Shown here: positions 24,238 through 33,239 of the stretch, in pieces
How positions within the stretch are numbered: position 1 is the stretch's first letter
Layout: each line of letters opens with the position of its first letter
From: an uncultured Lachnospiraceae bacterium
Lineage (GTDB): Bacteria; Bacillota; Clostridia; Lachnospirales; Lachnospiraceae
Direction: 5' to 3'
NCBI GenBank assembly: GCA_947629525.1
Contig: CANREB010000004.1
Span: forward strand, 1 to 64,000
DNA length: 64,000 nt
Program-made: the position numbers and the translations under genes
Notes under the pieces: generated by a model
Seen by the model: only the letters and a program-made list of their open reading frames with translations
What the model was told of the DNA's origin: nothing
Database searches by the model: none

Positions 24238-25155
24238 TTATTTCAGCATCATAAACGCCCCTAAATTCCCCCTCTGTCCGTGGCTTGCCCTGTGGCTGAA
24301 AAGGATTTCGGGATTACAGCATGTGCAGACATCCGTTATCTCTATATTTTCATTAGGCACTCCCGCGTCACGCAGCACGCGGAAATTTGCATACCAAAGA
24401 TTTAATTGATACTTTCCGTTACTCTTTTCATAGAGAAGGCAGTTTTTTATATCCGTATCTGTTATCCCGTCCTTATAACGTTCGAGATATTCCACAGCCA
24501 TAGCGTCATTGCGGGGGAAAGCATTGCGGAACGCCTCCGCCACATCTTTGTCCACTTCATAACAGTTTTGGCATATCGACGGCGCTATCGCGGCACGGAC
24601 GCCGCCCGGTTTTGTACCATACTCTTTTGACATCGCATCAAGCGCCGATTGTCCTATTCTGCCGACAGTGCCTCTCCACCCCGAATGGATAAGACCTATC
24701 GCCCTATTTACCGTATCTACTATAAAAACCGGCACACAATCGGCATAAAAAGCTGCGAGTATTATTCCGCTTTCGTTCGTTATAAGCCCGTCTATGTCAC
24801 TGTAATCGCGTTCTTTCGTCACACCTTTGCCCTTGTCTGACGATGTGACCTTTCTGATATTAGTTGTATGCGTTTGTATTGAACACACTATATCATCCGC
24901 TGTTTTTCCAAATACAGCCGCCGCCCTGCGGAAATTTTCATAGACATTTTCTTTTCTGTCGCCGCGCGTGTAACCGAAATTAAGAGAAGCCATGCATCCT
25001 GTACTCACTCCGCCGTTCCTTGTAGTAAAAATATGCTCTACTATTCCTGTGTCCCTTATACCATCGAATGTGAAATATTCAAATTCTCTGTTTTCTTTGT
25101 CACAGTTGAGCCTGCAAACATTTCTGTTTCCATATCTTTTAATCTGACTGCTCAT
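24238..25155 (-). CDS. pgeF: Purine nucleoside phosphorylase of the PgeF/YfiH (LACC1) family
   Basis: A 305-residue protein of the multicopper-oxidase-like, laccase-domain family, now known to act on purine nucleosides and to edit peptidoglycan precursors. Motifs: TTRNGGVSTG (about residues 48-57), LAAFYADCVPVFIVD with the catalytic Cys, HSGWRGTVGRI (zinc His), and SICQNCYEVDKDV. The C-terminus C-C-N-P-E-I-L-F-S-H-R is typical. It is longer at the N-terminus than E. coli YfiH. The start at 25155 follows ttgagg. Confidence 0.88.
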   Translation of the reverse strand: MSSQIKRYGNRNVCRLNCDKENREFEYFTFDGIRDTGIVEHIFTTRNGGVSTGCMASLNFGYTRGDRKENVYENFRRAAAVFGKTADDIVCSIQTHTTNIRKVTSSDKGKGVTKERDYSDIDGLITNESGIILAAFYADCVPVFIVDTVNRAIGLIHSGWRGTVGRIGQSALDAMSKEYGTKPGGVRAAIAPSICQNCYEVDKDVAEAFRNAFPRNDAMAVEYLERYKDGITDTDIKNCLLYEKSNGKYQLNLWYANFRVLRDAGVPNENIEITDVCTCCNPEILFSHRASHGQRGNLGAFMMLK

Positions 25156-25186
25156 CGCATACCTCAATAATTTTCATTTATACGTT

Positions 25187-25543
25187 TTATCTATAAATAT
25201 GTTCAAAAGCGTTTTTATACCACACCAGTTCATCCCCGCAGACAGCTATCACATCATAGCGTACAGGGGTGGAAGTGTCTTTTCTTTGTGTTACCACATA
25301 ATATTGCGCCACCCTGCATATGTTCTTCTGCTTGGCATAATTGACCGCTTCGGCAGGGTCTCCCATGCTGTCGTCCTTTCGGTATTTTACCTCAAAAAAC
25401 ACAAGATATTCTCCGTCTTTTCCTATGATATCGATCTCTCCACGGCGGTTCCTGTAGTTGCGCTCAATAATATGTACTCCGTTACGTGCAAGGTATTCTG
25501 CCGCTTTTTCCTCGTATTCTGTCCCTTTTTTTCTCGTATTCAC
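25187..25543 (-). CDS. YraN-family (UPF0102) endonuclease-like protein
   Basis: A 118-residue protein with a PD-(D/E)xK-like nuclease core: NYRNRRGEIDIIGKDGEYLV, then FFEVKYRK (E-x-K), and the family ending in R-Y-D-V-I-A-V. YraN genes commonly lie beside rnhB in bacterial genomes, as here. The start codon is GTG, overlapping the TGA of the upstream FlhB-like gene (GTGA), which implies translational coupling. Natural substrate is not established. Confidence 0.9.
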   Translation of the reverse strand: MNTRKKGTEYEEKAAEYLARNGVHIIERNYRNRRGEIDIIGKDGEYLVFFEVKYRKDDSMGDPAEAVNYAKQKNICRVAQYYVVTQRKDTSTPVRYDVIAVCGDELVWYKNAFEHIYR

Positions 25544-25851
25544 TGTTTTGACATCTCCTGATGTACCTTGACCTTCGCTTTTATCTTATCCATACTGTCA
25601 ACGAACATAAGTATTTCAGCCACAACTTCGTAAAGCTCGGGCGGTATCATATCGCCTATCTGCAGTTTTGAAAGAGTTGCGGCAAGTTTGTCGTCACGGT
25701 GCACGGGTACATCCGCCTGTTTTGCCTGCTCTATTATCTTTTCCGCAAGCGCTCCGCGTCCCATAGCTATTACTCGCGGCGCATTGTCTTCGGGATTATA
25801 CTCAAGCGCGACTGCCTGTTTTACTTTTTTATTTTCACTGTCTTGTGCCAT
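25540..25851 (-). CDS. FlhB C-terminal-domain-like protein (YlqH family)
   Basis: A 103-residue cytosolic protein matching only the C-terminal cytoplasmic domain of the flagellar/type III switch protein FlhB: K-Q-A-V-A-L-E-Y-N-P, then P-R-V-I-A-M-G-R-G-A-L-A-E-K-I, and a helical end. The usual N-P-T-H self-cleavage site is N-P-E-D here, so no autocleavage is expected. B. subtilis YlqH, near rnhB, is the same type. The start at 25851 uses aggag nine bases upstream. It pairs with a FliK-like gene 16 bases upstream, which is informative for a flagellar-like role. Confidence 0.88.
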   Translation of the reverse strand: MAQDSENKKVKQAVALEYNPEDNAPRVIAMGRGALAEKIIEQAKQADVPVHRDDKLAATLSKLQIGDMIPPELYEVVAEILMFVDSMDKIKAKVKVHQEMSKQ

Positions 25852-25867
25852 TTGAATATCACTCCTA

Positions 25868-27625
25868 TCAAGTTCTGATATCAAACGTCTGATAACTCAG
25901 CGCAGCGCTTTTGCCTGCCACCTGTTCCTCAATACGCTGCATAACGGTTTTTTCTTCATCCCTTTGCTGTATCATATGCTTACAGTTGTAACCCTTTTTG
26001 GTAAGCCGCTGTGTAAGTTCATCTATATGTTCTTCCAAAAGCGAGAGTGCGTCTTCTTCAAGATAAAATTTCGTCATAACTTCATTTTTCTCCGTCTGAA
26101 GCGAAATACTTACGTCAACTCCGCCAAGGTTATCCATATCCAAATGCAGAAAAGCCGTGAGCACCCCTTCCCTTTTTGCAAGGCTGCGTTTATTGGTGTA
26201 TACATACAGATCGCCATGCGCCTGAGAATTTGTGAGTTTAAGCGGAAGCTGTATATAATTATACATTTGGTTCATCTGATTTATAAATTCGACATTGTCA
26301 CGTATATTAGCTGCCGCTCTTGTCTGTGACTCCACTCCACCTTGCTGTGAAGCGGCATCCGCTGTTTCATTCATTATCTGAGAAAGCCTGCTGCTCTGAC
26401 GCTCAAGCTTTTCGTAAAACTCCTGAAGTTTCCCATCCTGTGCCAGTTCTTTTGGCGAAAGCGTCCATTGCCTTTGCAAAGTATTTCTGACAAGCGCCTT
26501 AAACGGCTCAGAACTGAATATCTCATATTTCATTTCAGGGGTAAGATTTTTTATCTGCTTTATATCCTGTATATTGGCTTTGCCGTCACGCACAAGACTG
26601 ATGATCTTATCCGGAAGTTCACGTGCGTCAGTCTGCTCCAGTTGTTTTATCTCCTTATCAGTCAGATGCGGCGTCTGATTTTGGACAACCGCCTGCTGTG
26701 TCGGCGCATCCTGCCGCATTTCAGTATTCACCGCTGTTTTCTGAATATCATCCGCCGCCTGTGCAGGTACTGACGGTATAGGGGGCTGGGGCTGTACATT
26801 ACTGTCGGGCAGAGTCTGCGCCGCGGCATCCTGATGCAATTCCTGTGGCGCGGCTTGTATATTTTGCGTATTTTCATCTTCTGTAAGCAGGTTTATTACC
26901 TGCTCCATATATTTTACTGCCATTTCCGGCATTGTACTTCCTATTGTTCCCGCAAAATCCGCACCCCCGTTACCGACAAGTGTGTCATAAAGTCTGATTA
27001 TCTCATCGGATGTTTCGTTTATCCCGTCAAGAATCCTGTGTTCAAAATTCTGATAATTTTCATACTGGGTAAGATTATTTTCCGTAACAGGTATCTGAAG
27101 CTTTACCAGTTTGATAATACTTGCCATATCGGCGTCAGGATGCTGCAATGCAAGCCTGTTAAATGTCATAAGAGTATTTTTATCTATTGACATCCCATTT
27201 TCTATCAGTTTTGAGACAAGTTCGAGATTTTTTTCATTAACCGCAAGATTGGCAGATTTCAGGGCAAAAGTACCGACGCGCATCATTTGGGCGTTTCCGT
27301 CCATTATGGGTTTCAGCACTATTTTATTATCCTTATTGGACTTAACCTGCAGATTTAATATCTGTCCAAGCGCCACCTGCACATCCCGTTCAAGTTTCGC
27401 CGCCATATACTGTCCGTTTATAAGCAATATCTGTACGTCTTCACCATTTACGGATACTATCTCACCTTTAAATGTATCGCCTGCTTTTAGCTGCGATATA
27501 TCAGCTTCCTGAACAGGCGCTCCCGATGATGCCGTACTTCCTGACGTATGCACCACGCCGTGCTGCGGCATCTGTTGGTTTTGCGCTGCCAAATTATGAG
27601 AATATCCTGATAAATAGCTGTCCAT
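25868..27625 (-). CDS. FliK C-terminal-like (hook-length control domain) protein, YlqG-like
   Basis: A 585-residue protein. The first 60 residues are Gln/Ser-rich. An OB-like segment follows (GDTFKGEIVSVNGEDVQILL), then a helical region and a Gln/Ala/Pro-rich linker (about residues 240-330). A C-terminal FliK-type domain (about 465-560; LPLKLTNSQAHGDLYVYTNK, then LTAFLHLDMDNLGGVDVSI) completes it. It looks like a FliK relative adjacent to an FlhB-like domain, outside any flagellar operon, as for ylqG-ylqH of Bacillus. Function unknown. It is co-directional with and close to rnhB. Confidence 0.7.
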   Translation of the reverse strand: MDSYLSGYSHNLAAQNQQMPQHGVVHTSGSTASSGAPVQEADISQLKAGDTFKGEIVSVNGEDVQILLINGQYMAAKLERDVQVALGQILNLQVKSNKDNKIVLKPIMDGNAQMMRVGTFALKSANLAVNEKNLELVSKLIENGMSIDKNTLMTFNRLALQHPDADMASIIKLVKLQIPVTENNLTQYENYQNFEHRILDGINETSDEIIRLYDTLVGNGGADFAGTIGSTMPEMAVKYMEQVINLLTEDENTQNIQAAPQELHQDAAAQTLPDSNVQPQPPIPSVPAQAADDIQKTAVNTEMRQDAPTQQAVVQNQTPHLTDKEIKQLEQTDARELPDKIISLVRDGKANIQDIKQIKNLTPEMKYEIFSSEPFKALVRNTLQRQWTLSPKELAQDGKLQEFYEKLERQSSRLSQIMNETADAASQQGGVESQTRAAANIRDNVEFINQMNQMYNYIQLPLKLTNSQAHGDLYVYTNKRSLAKREGVLTAFLHLDMDNLGGVDVSISLQTEKNEVMTKFYLEEDALSLLEEHIDELTQRLTKKGYNCKHMIQQRDEEKTVMQRIEEQVAGKSAALSYQTFDIRT

Positions 27626-27637
27626 ATGCTCACCCTC

Positions 27638-28411
27638 CTATAGTGCGCCGATATCAACAAAATTTCCTATAAAGCTTCTCCTGTGTATAGGTGACGGTCC
27701 GTATTTTTTGAGCGCCTCTATATGAGCTGCCGCGCCGTACCCTTTATTATCCGCAAAATGATATTCAGGATACAGCCTGTCATACTCCAACATGAGGCGG
27801 TCACGCGTCACTTTCGCAATTATACTCGCCGCTGCTATCGATATGCTTTTTGCGTCTCCCTTTATTATAGGCACCTGCTCAATATCGACATTCGGTATCC
27901 TGACTGCATCATTTAATAATATATCGGGTTTTTTGTCCAATTTACTGATAGCTTCCCGCATAGCTTCGTAAGTTGCCTGCAAAATATTTATTTCATCTAT
28001 CCGCTCATGCGACGAACAGCCTATGCCTGCAGCAACAGCTTCACTCATTATCACATCGTACAGTTCTTCGCGCTTTTTAGGGCTTAACTGTTTTGAGTCG
28101 TTCAGGTACAATATATCGCAATCCTTTGGCAGTATTACGGCGCCCGCCACAACAGGTCCCGCCAACGGTCCCCGCCCCGCCTCATCTATTCCGCATATGT
28201 ACTCAAATGAACAATATTTTTTCTCATATGTTTTCATCAGTTCAATGCGCTTTTTCTCTTTTTCGTAATCTGAGATAAGTTTTTTTGCCCTTGCAACGAG
28301 CGACTGTACACCGCTTCTTTCGTCTTCTTTATACTTTTCAACAAAAAGAGGCAGCTTTGTTTCATCAGCCGCCTTTAATTCATTCCTGATATCAGTAATT
28401 TTTTTATCCAT
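27638..28411 (-). CDS. rnhB: Ribonuclease HII
   Basis: A 257-residue enzyme removing ribonucleotides from DNA and degrading RNA of RNA-DNA hybrids. The catalytic block is CGIDEAGRGPLAGPVVAGAV (Asp-Glu pair, about residues 73-74), with LNDSKQLSPKKREEL and a distal D in M-L-E-Y-D-R-L-Y-P. The first 65 residues are a helical extension typical of Clostridial/Bacillus RNase HII. Position between lepB and the YlqG-like gene is the standard Firmicute order. Confidence 0.96.
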   Translation of the reverse strand: MDKKITDIRNELKAADETKLPLFVEKYKEDERSGVQSLVARAKKLISDYEKEKKRIELMKTYEKKYCSFEYICGIDEAGRGPLAGPVVAGAVILPKDCDILYLNDSKQLSPKKREELYDVIMSEAVAAGIGCSSHERIDEINILQATYEAMREAISKLDKKPDILLNDAVRIPNVDIEQVPIIKGDAKSISIAAASIIAKVTRDRLMLEYDRLYPEYHFADNKGYGAAAHIEALKKYGPSPIHRRSFIGNFVDIGAL

Positions 28412-28438
28412 TAAGCGCCTCCATTCTGCCTTAAGTGG

Positions 28439-28978
28439 TCATCCGTGCTTTAATATCCCAAACTTTGATAATGGCCATATCCTGATAAACGCACGTCCTA
28501 TGATATCCTTTCTGTGTATGCTGCCTACCGCGGGGTCACGGCTGTCCGAGCTGTTATTTCTGTTATCGCCCATTACAAAATACTCGTCATCGCCAAGTTT
28601 AACATCCTCCGCTGCCCTTCCGGGATTTTGTATCACTTCTTTTCCGTATGACTCGTCAAGTGCTTTTCCGTCCACATAAATAGTACCGTCAGCATCTATT
28701 CTGATAGTCTCTCCGGGCAGACCTATTATTCGTTTTATGTAATATGTGTCTTTATCGTACTGGAACGGAAATACTATTATATCAAAACGTTTCGGATCTC
28801 CTATTCTGTACGAAATCTTATCTACTATCAAATGATCGCCATCACTGAGCGTCGGTTCCATACTGCTCTGGCTTACCTGCGTCCTCTGTCCGACAAATGT
28901 CACGATAAGATATGCCACAAGCAGCACCAACAGCAAATATACACTCGTACTTAATATCTCCTTTAATATACCTTTCAT
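28439..28978 (-). CDS. lepB: Signal peptidase I
   Basis: A 179-residue type I signal peptidase with one N-terminal transmembrane helix (about residues 8-28). Catalytic Ser is in Q-S-S-M-E-P-T-L (about 40) and Lys in Y-I-K-R-I-I-G-L-P-G-E (about 83); box E is GDNRNNSSDSRD. It cleaves signal peptides of exported proteins. Its ATG overlaps the rbgA stop by four bases (ATGA). A second signal peptidase gene lies just upstream of rbgA, so the two paralogues flank a ribosome GTPase. Confidence 0.95.
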   Translation of the reverse strand: MKGILKEILSTSVYLLLVLLVAYLIVTFVGQRTQVSQSSMEPTLSDGDHLIVDKISYRIGDPKRFDIIVFPFQYDKDTYYIKRIIGLPGETIRIDADGTIYVDGKALDESYGKEVIQNPGRAAEDVKLGDDEYFVMGDNRNNSSDSRDPAVGSIHRKDIIGRAFIRIWPLSKFGILKHG

Positions 28979-29850
28979 ACTGTCTGTACTCCTCCTTCTG
29001 TCTTTGGTGTTTCCAAAGTAATCCTTCCGATCTTTCCGCTTCTGAAATCATCGATTATCATTGATGATGCTTTTAAAATGTCAGGCTCCCCGCCTTTCAG
29101 AAAACATTTCCTGCTTTTGCTGACTTCCACTATTATCGCGTATGCATCCCAATCAGGCTGTATATCTATATTATATCGGTTCTCTATAAGCCCTTTATAA
29201 TTCTCTTCCAAAAATCTGACCAAATCATACGCAAGTTCATCAGTATTTATTATATCATCATTGATAGAACCGATCATAGCAAGCCGAAGTCCCACTGACG
29301 GGTCGTCAAATTTAGGCCATAAAATTCCGGGCGTATCAAGCAGCTCAACATTCTTTCCAAGCCTGATCCACTGCTTGCCCCTTGTGACTCCGGGCTTATT
29401 TCCCGTCTTCGTGCATGCTTTTCCCGCATAGGCGTTTATAAATGTCGATTTTCCCACATTCGGTATTCCGGCAACCATCGCACGAACCGGTCTGTTCATA
29501 ATACCTCGTTTTCTGTCGCGTTCTATCTTTTCCCTGCATGCTTCCTGTACCACTTTATTGATAGCCTTTACTCCCGCTCCCGTCTTTGAATTTATCTCCA
29601 CGGTGTGAAATCCAAGCTTTTTAAAATATTCCATCCAAAGTTTGTTGCATTTTGCATCCGAAAGATCCGATTTATTGAGAAGTATAATTCGCGATTTGTT
29701 CTTTCCAAGCTCATCAATATCGGGATTACGGCTGCTGAAAGGCGCTCTCGCATCAACAAGTTCTATTATCAAATCTATAAGTTTGATATCCTCCTGCATC
29801 ATACGTTTTGCCTTCATCATATGCCCCGGATACCACTGATAATCACCCAT
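28975..29850 (-). CDS. rbgA: Ribosome biogenesis GTPase RbgA (YlqF)
   Basis: A 291-residue circularly permuted GTPase required for late 50S assembly. Motif order is permuted as expected: G4 LLNKSDL (about residues 57-63), then G1 GIPNVGKSTFIN (about 127-138), then G3 DTPGILWPKF. It begins YQWYPGHMMKAKRMM, characteristic of the family. The C-terminal helical domain binds rRNA. Context rplS, lepB, rbgA, lepB, rnhB matches Bacillus-type order. Confidence 0.96.
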   Translation of the reverse strand: MGDYQWYPGHMMKAKRMMQEDIKLIDLIIELVDARAPFSSRNPDIDELGKNKSRIILLNKSDLSDAKCNKLWMEYFKKLGFHTVEINSKTGAGVKAINKVVQEACREKIERDRKRGIMNRPVRAMVAGIPNVGKSTFINAYAGKACTKTGNKPGVTRGKQWIRLGKNVELLDTPGILWPKFDDPSVGLRLAMIGSINDDIINTDELAYDLVRFLEENYKGLIENRYNIDIQPDWDAYAIIVEVSKSRKCFLKGGEPDILKASSMIIDDFRSGKIGRITLETPKTEGGVQTV

Positions 29851-29851
29851 A

Positions 29852-30433
29852 CTATTCCACCAATCCTATTTTGCTGTCGCCGGACGCCATCTTAAACCAT
29901 GCCTTGCCTATTATATATTCTTTCTTAACATTGCCTATATTCGCCGAGCGGCTGTCCTCGCTGTTATTGCAGTTGTCTCCTATGACAAAATACTCATCAT
30001 CCTCAAGCGTCAGTTCGTTCTCCAAAACTCCTGCCTCGGCGATCCTGTCGTTAAAGTAATCTTCGCATGGCTCATTGTTCACATACAAGACCCCGCCTTT
30101 TATACAAAGAGTGTCCCCGGGAACGCCTACTACCCTTTTCACATAATAATGCGACTTTTCGTTGCCGTTTGGCAGAAATACGACCACATCACCGTTCTTT
30201 GGGCTTGATACCCTGTATATAAGCCTGTTCAAAAATATATTCTGCCCATTATACATACTCGGCTCCATTGACGGTCCTATAACGCTTGTCTTCATTCCAA
30301 TACAGTAGACCGTAACAATAGCCAAAAGTATTGACGCGCATATCCAAAATATCCAGCTTCCGATTTCTCTTATGACCGCAATATTCAGTTTCTTCTTTTT
30401 CTGATAGAATGAAAGCCCTTTTTTCTTTGCCAT
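29852..30433 (-). CDS. lepB: Signal peptidase I, second copy
   Basis: A 193-residue type I signal peptidase with a lysine-rich N-terminus, one transmembrane segment (about residues 22-44), Ser in G-P-S-M-E-P-S-M (about 56) and Lys in Y-Y-V-K-R-V-V-G-V-P-G-D; box E is GDNCNNSEDSRS. It is a divergent paralogue of the copy at 28439, not a tandem duplicate at the base level. It ends one base before the rbgA start, so translation is likely coupled. Confidence 0.94.
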   Translation of the reverse strand: MAKKKGLSFYQKKKKLNIAVIREIGSWIFWICASILLAIVTVYCIGMKTSVIGPSMEPSMYNGQNIFLNRLIYRVSSPKNGDVVVFLPNGNEKSHYYVKRVVGVPGDTLCIKGGVLYVNNEPCEDYFNDRIAEAGVLENELTLEDDEYFVIGDNCNNSEDSRSANIGNVKKEYIIGKAWFKMASGDSKIGLVE

Positions 30434-30449
30434 TTATACAGCCCTTTAT

Positions 30450-30479
30450 AAAAAACGGAGCCTTTTATAGCTCCGTTTT
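30450..30479 (-). terminator. Terminator downstream of rplS
   Basis: Perfect 10-bp stem AAAACGGAGC/GCTCCGTTTT (30452-30461 with 30470-30479) with an 8-base loop and a U run on the minus strand. It separates rplS from the signal peptidase gene 16 bases further on, which must rely on readthrough or its own promoter. Confidence 0.85.
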
Positions 30480-30492
30480 GTCACGAAAATAA

Positions 30493-30840
30493 TTATTTAA
30501 GTACTTCCTTAACCTTAGCGCTCTTACCAACCCTGTTTCTCAGATAATTAAGCTTAGCACGTCTTACTTTACCGACTCTTACTACTTCTACCTTCTCTAC
30601 GACAGGTGAGTGCATAGGCCATGTTCTCTCTACACCTATACCGTTTGAAACCTTCCTTACAGTGAAAGTCGCTCTGTTGCTTCCGCCCTGAATCTTTAAT
30701 ACCGTACCTTCAAAAACCTGAATTCTCTCGCGGTTGCCTTCTTTAATCTTGGCATGTACTTTAACAGTATCGCCTACGTTGAAATTATCAAGTGACTCCT
30801 TTAACTGTTCTTTTTCGATTTCTTTGATCAATTCGTTCAT
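30493..30840 (-). CDS. rplS: 50S ribosomal protein L19
   Basis: A 115-residue protein at the 30S-50S interface. It matches L19 throughout: [10 protein letters not shown] near residue 20, [15 protein letters not shown], the signature [13 protein letters not shown], and the basic end [11 protein letters not shown]. Typical length. Shine-Dalgarno aaggaggc. It follows trmD after a 150-base gap with its own promoter. Confidence 0.98.
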   Translation of the reverse strand: MNELIKEIEKEQLKESLDNFNVGDTVKVHAKIKEGNRERIQVFEGTVLKIQGGSNRATFTVRKVSNGIGVERTWPMHSPVVEKVEVVRVGKVRRAKLNYLRNRVGKSAKVKEVLK

Positions 30841-30946
30841 TGTGTATTTGCCTCCTTATTTATTCCGACGTTCTTAATACATTAATATATAACCTATATA
30901 ACCGTTCATCCGTATCAGAGGACCATCTTTTATTCGCAACATTAAT

Positions 30947-30975
30947 AATTTACCATACTTCACATTATATTGCAA
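30947..30975 (-). promoter_or_regulatory. Putative rplS promoter
   Basis: Minus strand -35 TTGCAA (30970-30975), 17-base spacer, -10 TAAATT (30947-30952). It leaves a leader of about 100 bases before rplS. Firmicute L19 leaders can be autoregulatory structures; I could not confirm one here. Confidence 0.45.
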
Positions 30976-30992
30976 GCTTTTTGAAGATATAT

Positions 30993-31712
30993 TTATTTAT
31001 TTTTTAAATATTTCTCATACATATCGGGACGCCTTGACTTTGTCCGCTCCACCGCCTGTTCCATACGCCATTTTTCTATATTGGCATGATGTCCGCTCAA
31101 AAGCACTTCCGGAACGCGTCTGCCATTCCACTCCTCGGGACGTGAATATTGGGGATATTCAAGCAAACCATCCGAATGCGACTCTGTTCCCGCGGATTCG
31201 TCATTGCTCAACACTCCCTCCACAAGCCTTGAGACAGCATCTATTATGACCATAGCCGGAAGTTCTCCGCCCGTAAGTACATAATCGCCTATAGATATAT
31301 GATCCGTAACTATCTCCTCCAAGACTCTCTCATCCACACCTTCATAATGTCCGCACAAAAATACAAGGTTCTTTTCCTTTGAAAGTTCAACGGCTTTCTT
31401 TTGGTTGAAAAGTTCCCCCTGCGGCGTCACATATATGACCCTCATATATGTGTCCTCCGTTGTCCGGGCATTATTTATTATCTCATCGCGGACAGCTTTA
31501 TAACAGTCATATATCGGTTGAGCCTGCATCAGCATTCCCGCGCCTCCTCCATATGGATAATCATCCACCTTTTTATGTTTGTCAAGCGTATAATCCCTTA
31601 TATTGTGCGCTTTAACTGAAATAATTCCTTTTTCTTCCGCCCTGCCGATAATACTCGTATGCATGGCATCGATCACCATATCGGGAAACAATGTCATAAT
31701 ATGGAAATTCAT
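30993..31712 (-). CDS. trmD: tRNA (guanine37-N1)-methyltransferase
   Basis: A 239-residue SPOUT (knotted) methyltransferase that methylates G37 of tRNAs reading CNN codons and prevents frameshifting. Knot residues: [15 protein letters not shown] (about 107-121) and [16 protein letters not shown] (about 132-147). The C-terminal domain has [13 protein letters not shown]. The ATG at 31712 ([13 protein letters not shown]) follows ggagg; the longer frame would overlap rimM. Ten bases separate it from rimM. Confidence 0.97.
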   Translation of the reverse strand: MNFHIMTLFPDMVIDAMHTSIIGRAEEKGIISVKAHNIRDYTLDKHKKVDDYPYGGGAGMLMQAQPIYDCYKAVRDEIINNARTTEDTYMRVIYVTPQGELFNQKKAVELSKEKNLVFLCGHYEGVDERVLEEIVTDHISIGDYVLTGGELPAMVIIDAVSRLVEGVLSNDESAGTESHSDGLLEYPQYSRPEEWNGRRVPEVLLSGHHANIEKWRMEQAVERTKSRRPDMYEKYLKNK

Positions 31713-31722
31713 AACCCCTCCG

Positions 31723-32229
31723 CTACATAAGCCCATCCAGTATGTGAACTTTCATTTTTCTGTCTTCTATGTCAATATCAAGCACACACTGTTTTATCGC
31801 GGGCAAAAGCAGTTCGCTTTTATCTTCAAGTTCAATCGAATATACATCATTGGCGCCTGTTTCTATCACATTTTTTAAAACTCCAAGATGCTTATCGTTC
31901 TCATCAAACACCTCAATACCGATCAGATCCGCAATAAAATATTCGTCTTTTTTCAGCTTGACAGCATTCGCCCTCGTAACGTACAGGCTTTTCCCCTTAT
32001 GGCGTTCTATATCATTTATATTATCAATACCTTTAAATTTGAGAATTACAAGATTTTTAAAAAATTTAACATTCTCTATCTCAAGAGTGATCTTTTCTTT
32101 TCCTGTATCGAGAATGACTTCTTTCAATTTTCTGAAACGATGCGGGTCGTCTGTCGTCGGGAACACTTTGACCTCGCCCCGTATACCGTGTGTCTGAGTA
32201 ATTATCCCAACCTGCAAAAAGTCTTCCAT
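31723..32229 (-). CDS. rimM: 16S rRNA processing protein RimM
   Basis: A 168-residue 30S maturation factor that binds S19. N-terminal RimM domain: [20 protein letters not shown] (about residues 6-25), and the PRC-barrel C-terminal domain from about residue 90 ([17 protein letters not shown]). The start at 32229 (MEDFLQVG) was chosen because of ggag upstream; a longer in-frame N-terminus to 32292 has no ribosome site and a hydrophobic, unlikely sequence. It lies between khpA and trmD. Confidence 0.95.
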   Translation of the reverse strand: MEDFLQVGIITQTHGIRGEVKVFPTTDDPHRFRKLKEVILDTGKEKITLEIENVKFFKNLVILKFKGIDNINDIERHKGKSLYVTRANAVKLKKDEYFIADLIGIEVFDENDKHLGVLKNVIETGANDVYSIELEDKSELLLPAIKQCVLDIDIEDRKMKVHILDGLM

Positions 32230-32261
32230 TATAATTTTCTCCATTCCGCATAAACAGATCA

Positions 32262-32294
32262 GGGTGTTTCTTATATTAATTAAAAGAAACACCC
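32262..32294. other. Intercistronic hairpin between khpA and rimM
   Basis: Perfect 11-bp stem GGGTGTTTCTT/AAGAAACACCC with an 11-base loop. On the minus strand no U run follows, so it is not a clear terminator for the operon. It may be an mRNA-processing or stability element. On the plus strand four Ts follow, so it could stop antisense transcription. Confidence 0.6.
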
Positions 32295-32300
32295 TTTTGC

Positions 32301-32528
32301 TTAAATGATCTCAACATCAACCTTTATATTTTCTTTTGAAGATGCTGCTTTGACAACAGAACGTATTGCCTTTGCTATCCTTCCCTGTTTACCGATCACC
32401 TTACCCATATCAGTCGATGCCACATGAAGCTCTATAGTAATGTTTTTACCACTGCCCTTCTCCGTAACAACAACCTCATCAGGGTTCTCTACTAAAGCCT
32501 TAGCTATAACCTCGACTAATTCTTTCAT
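32301..32528 (-). CDS. khpA: KH-domain RNA-binding protein KhpA
   Basis: A 75-residue single type-II KH domain with the G-x-x-G loop in V-I-G-K-Q-G-R-I-A-K (about residues 41-50). It is the usual gene between rpsP and rimM in Firmicutes. KhpA forms complexes with KhpB/Jag and binds many RNAs, affecting cell division and envelope genes in streptococci. Shine-Dalgarno lies in the short gap after rpsP. Confidence 0.93.
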   Translation of the reverse strand: MKELVEVIAKALVENPDEVVVTEKGSGKNITIELHVASTDMGKVIGKQGRIAKAIRSVVKAASSKENIKVDVEII

Positions 32529-32540
32529 CCTTTACACCAC

Positions 32541-32786
32541 CTATTTTTCAATACCTGCCGCTTTAAATATCTTAGCAACTGTTTCTGTAGGCTGAGCGCC
32601 GTTTGAAAGCCACTTCTTTGCAAGTTCCTCATTTACTTTGAACTCGCTGGGATCCGTGTTAGGGTTATAGGTTCCAATCTCCTCAATAAACTTTCCGTCT
32701 CTGGGCGATCTTGAATCTGCTACGATGATTCTATAAAAAGGAGCCTTCTTCTTACCCATTCTTGTTAATCTGATTTTTACTGACAT
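32541..32786 (-). CDS. rpsP: 30S ribosomal protein S16
   Basis: An 81-residue protein starting [20 protein letters not shown], the S16 hallmark, with [11 protein letters not shown] and [13 protein letters not shown]. The ATG at 32786 was selected because gaggtg is seven bases upstream; a GTG three codons earlier overlaps that site. It follows the ffh M-domain frame after 38 bases. Confidence 0.98.
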   Translation of the reverse strand: MSVKIRLTRMGKKKAPFYRIIVADSRSPRDGKFIEEIGTYNPNTDPSEFKVNEELAKKWLSNGAQPTETVAKIFKAAGIEK

Positions 32787-32824
32787 TTTTTTCACCTCAT
32801 AATCTTTTTTTATTTGTTTTTTAT

Positions 32825-33238
32825 CTAAAAAGGAAGTTTAAAACGTCCCTTTTTACCACCTAATCCTCCCATCATATTCGGGAGCTGCTTCATCATCTTT
32901 TGAGACTGCTCAAACTGCTTGATAAAGCGGTTTACCATTGCAATATCTACTCCGGCGCCATTTGCTATACGATGCTTTCTGCTTGGATTTAAGAGTTTCG
33001 GGTCTTTGCGCTCGGCAGGCGTCATAGACAATACTATCGCCTCCATACGCGCAAGCTGTTTGTCGTCAACCGCCGCCTCAATGTCGCTTGTCTTAATCCC
33101 CATGCCCGGCATCATACCCAGAATACTTGACAGACCGCCAAGCTTTTTCATCTGGCTCATACTTTCAAGGTAGTCTTCAAAGTCAAACTTGCCTTTTTTG
33201 AGACGCGATGCCATCTCTTTTTCTTTTTCGGCATCCAT
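32825..33238 (-). CDS. ffh: Signal recognition particle protein Ffh, M-domain fragment (split gene)
   Basis: 137 residues forming the C-terminal M domain that binds SRP RNA and signal sequences: [19 protein letters not shown], a Met-rich segment [29 protein letters not shown] and the terminal [20 protein letters not shown]. In normal Ffh this is continuous with the NG domains (total about 450 residues). Here the ATG at 33238 is one base past the NG-domain TGA (TGAGATG), and the reading frame is shifted. A separate M-domain chain by reinitiation, or a frameshift product, is needed for function. See the inverted repeat at 33244-33290. Confidence 0.9.
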   Translation of the reverse strand: MDAEKEKEMASRLKKGKFDFEDYLESMSQMKKLGGLSSILGMMPGMGIKTSDIEAAVDDKQLARMEAIVLSMTPAERKDPKLLNPSRKHRIANGAGVDIAMVNRFIKQFEQSQKMMKQLPNMMGGLGGKKGRFKLPF

Positions 33239-33239
33239 C

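Noticed and set aside
32262-32294. Strong operon terminator between khpA and rimM
   Set aside because: There is no U run on the coding (minus) strand, and the rpsP-khpA-rimM-trmD operon is normally continuous.
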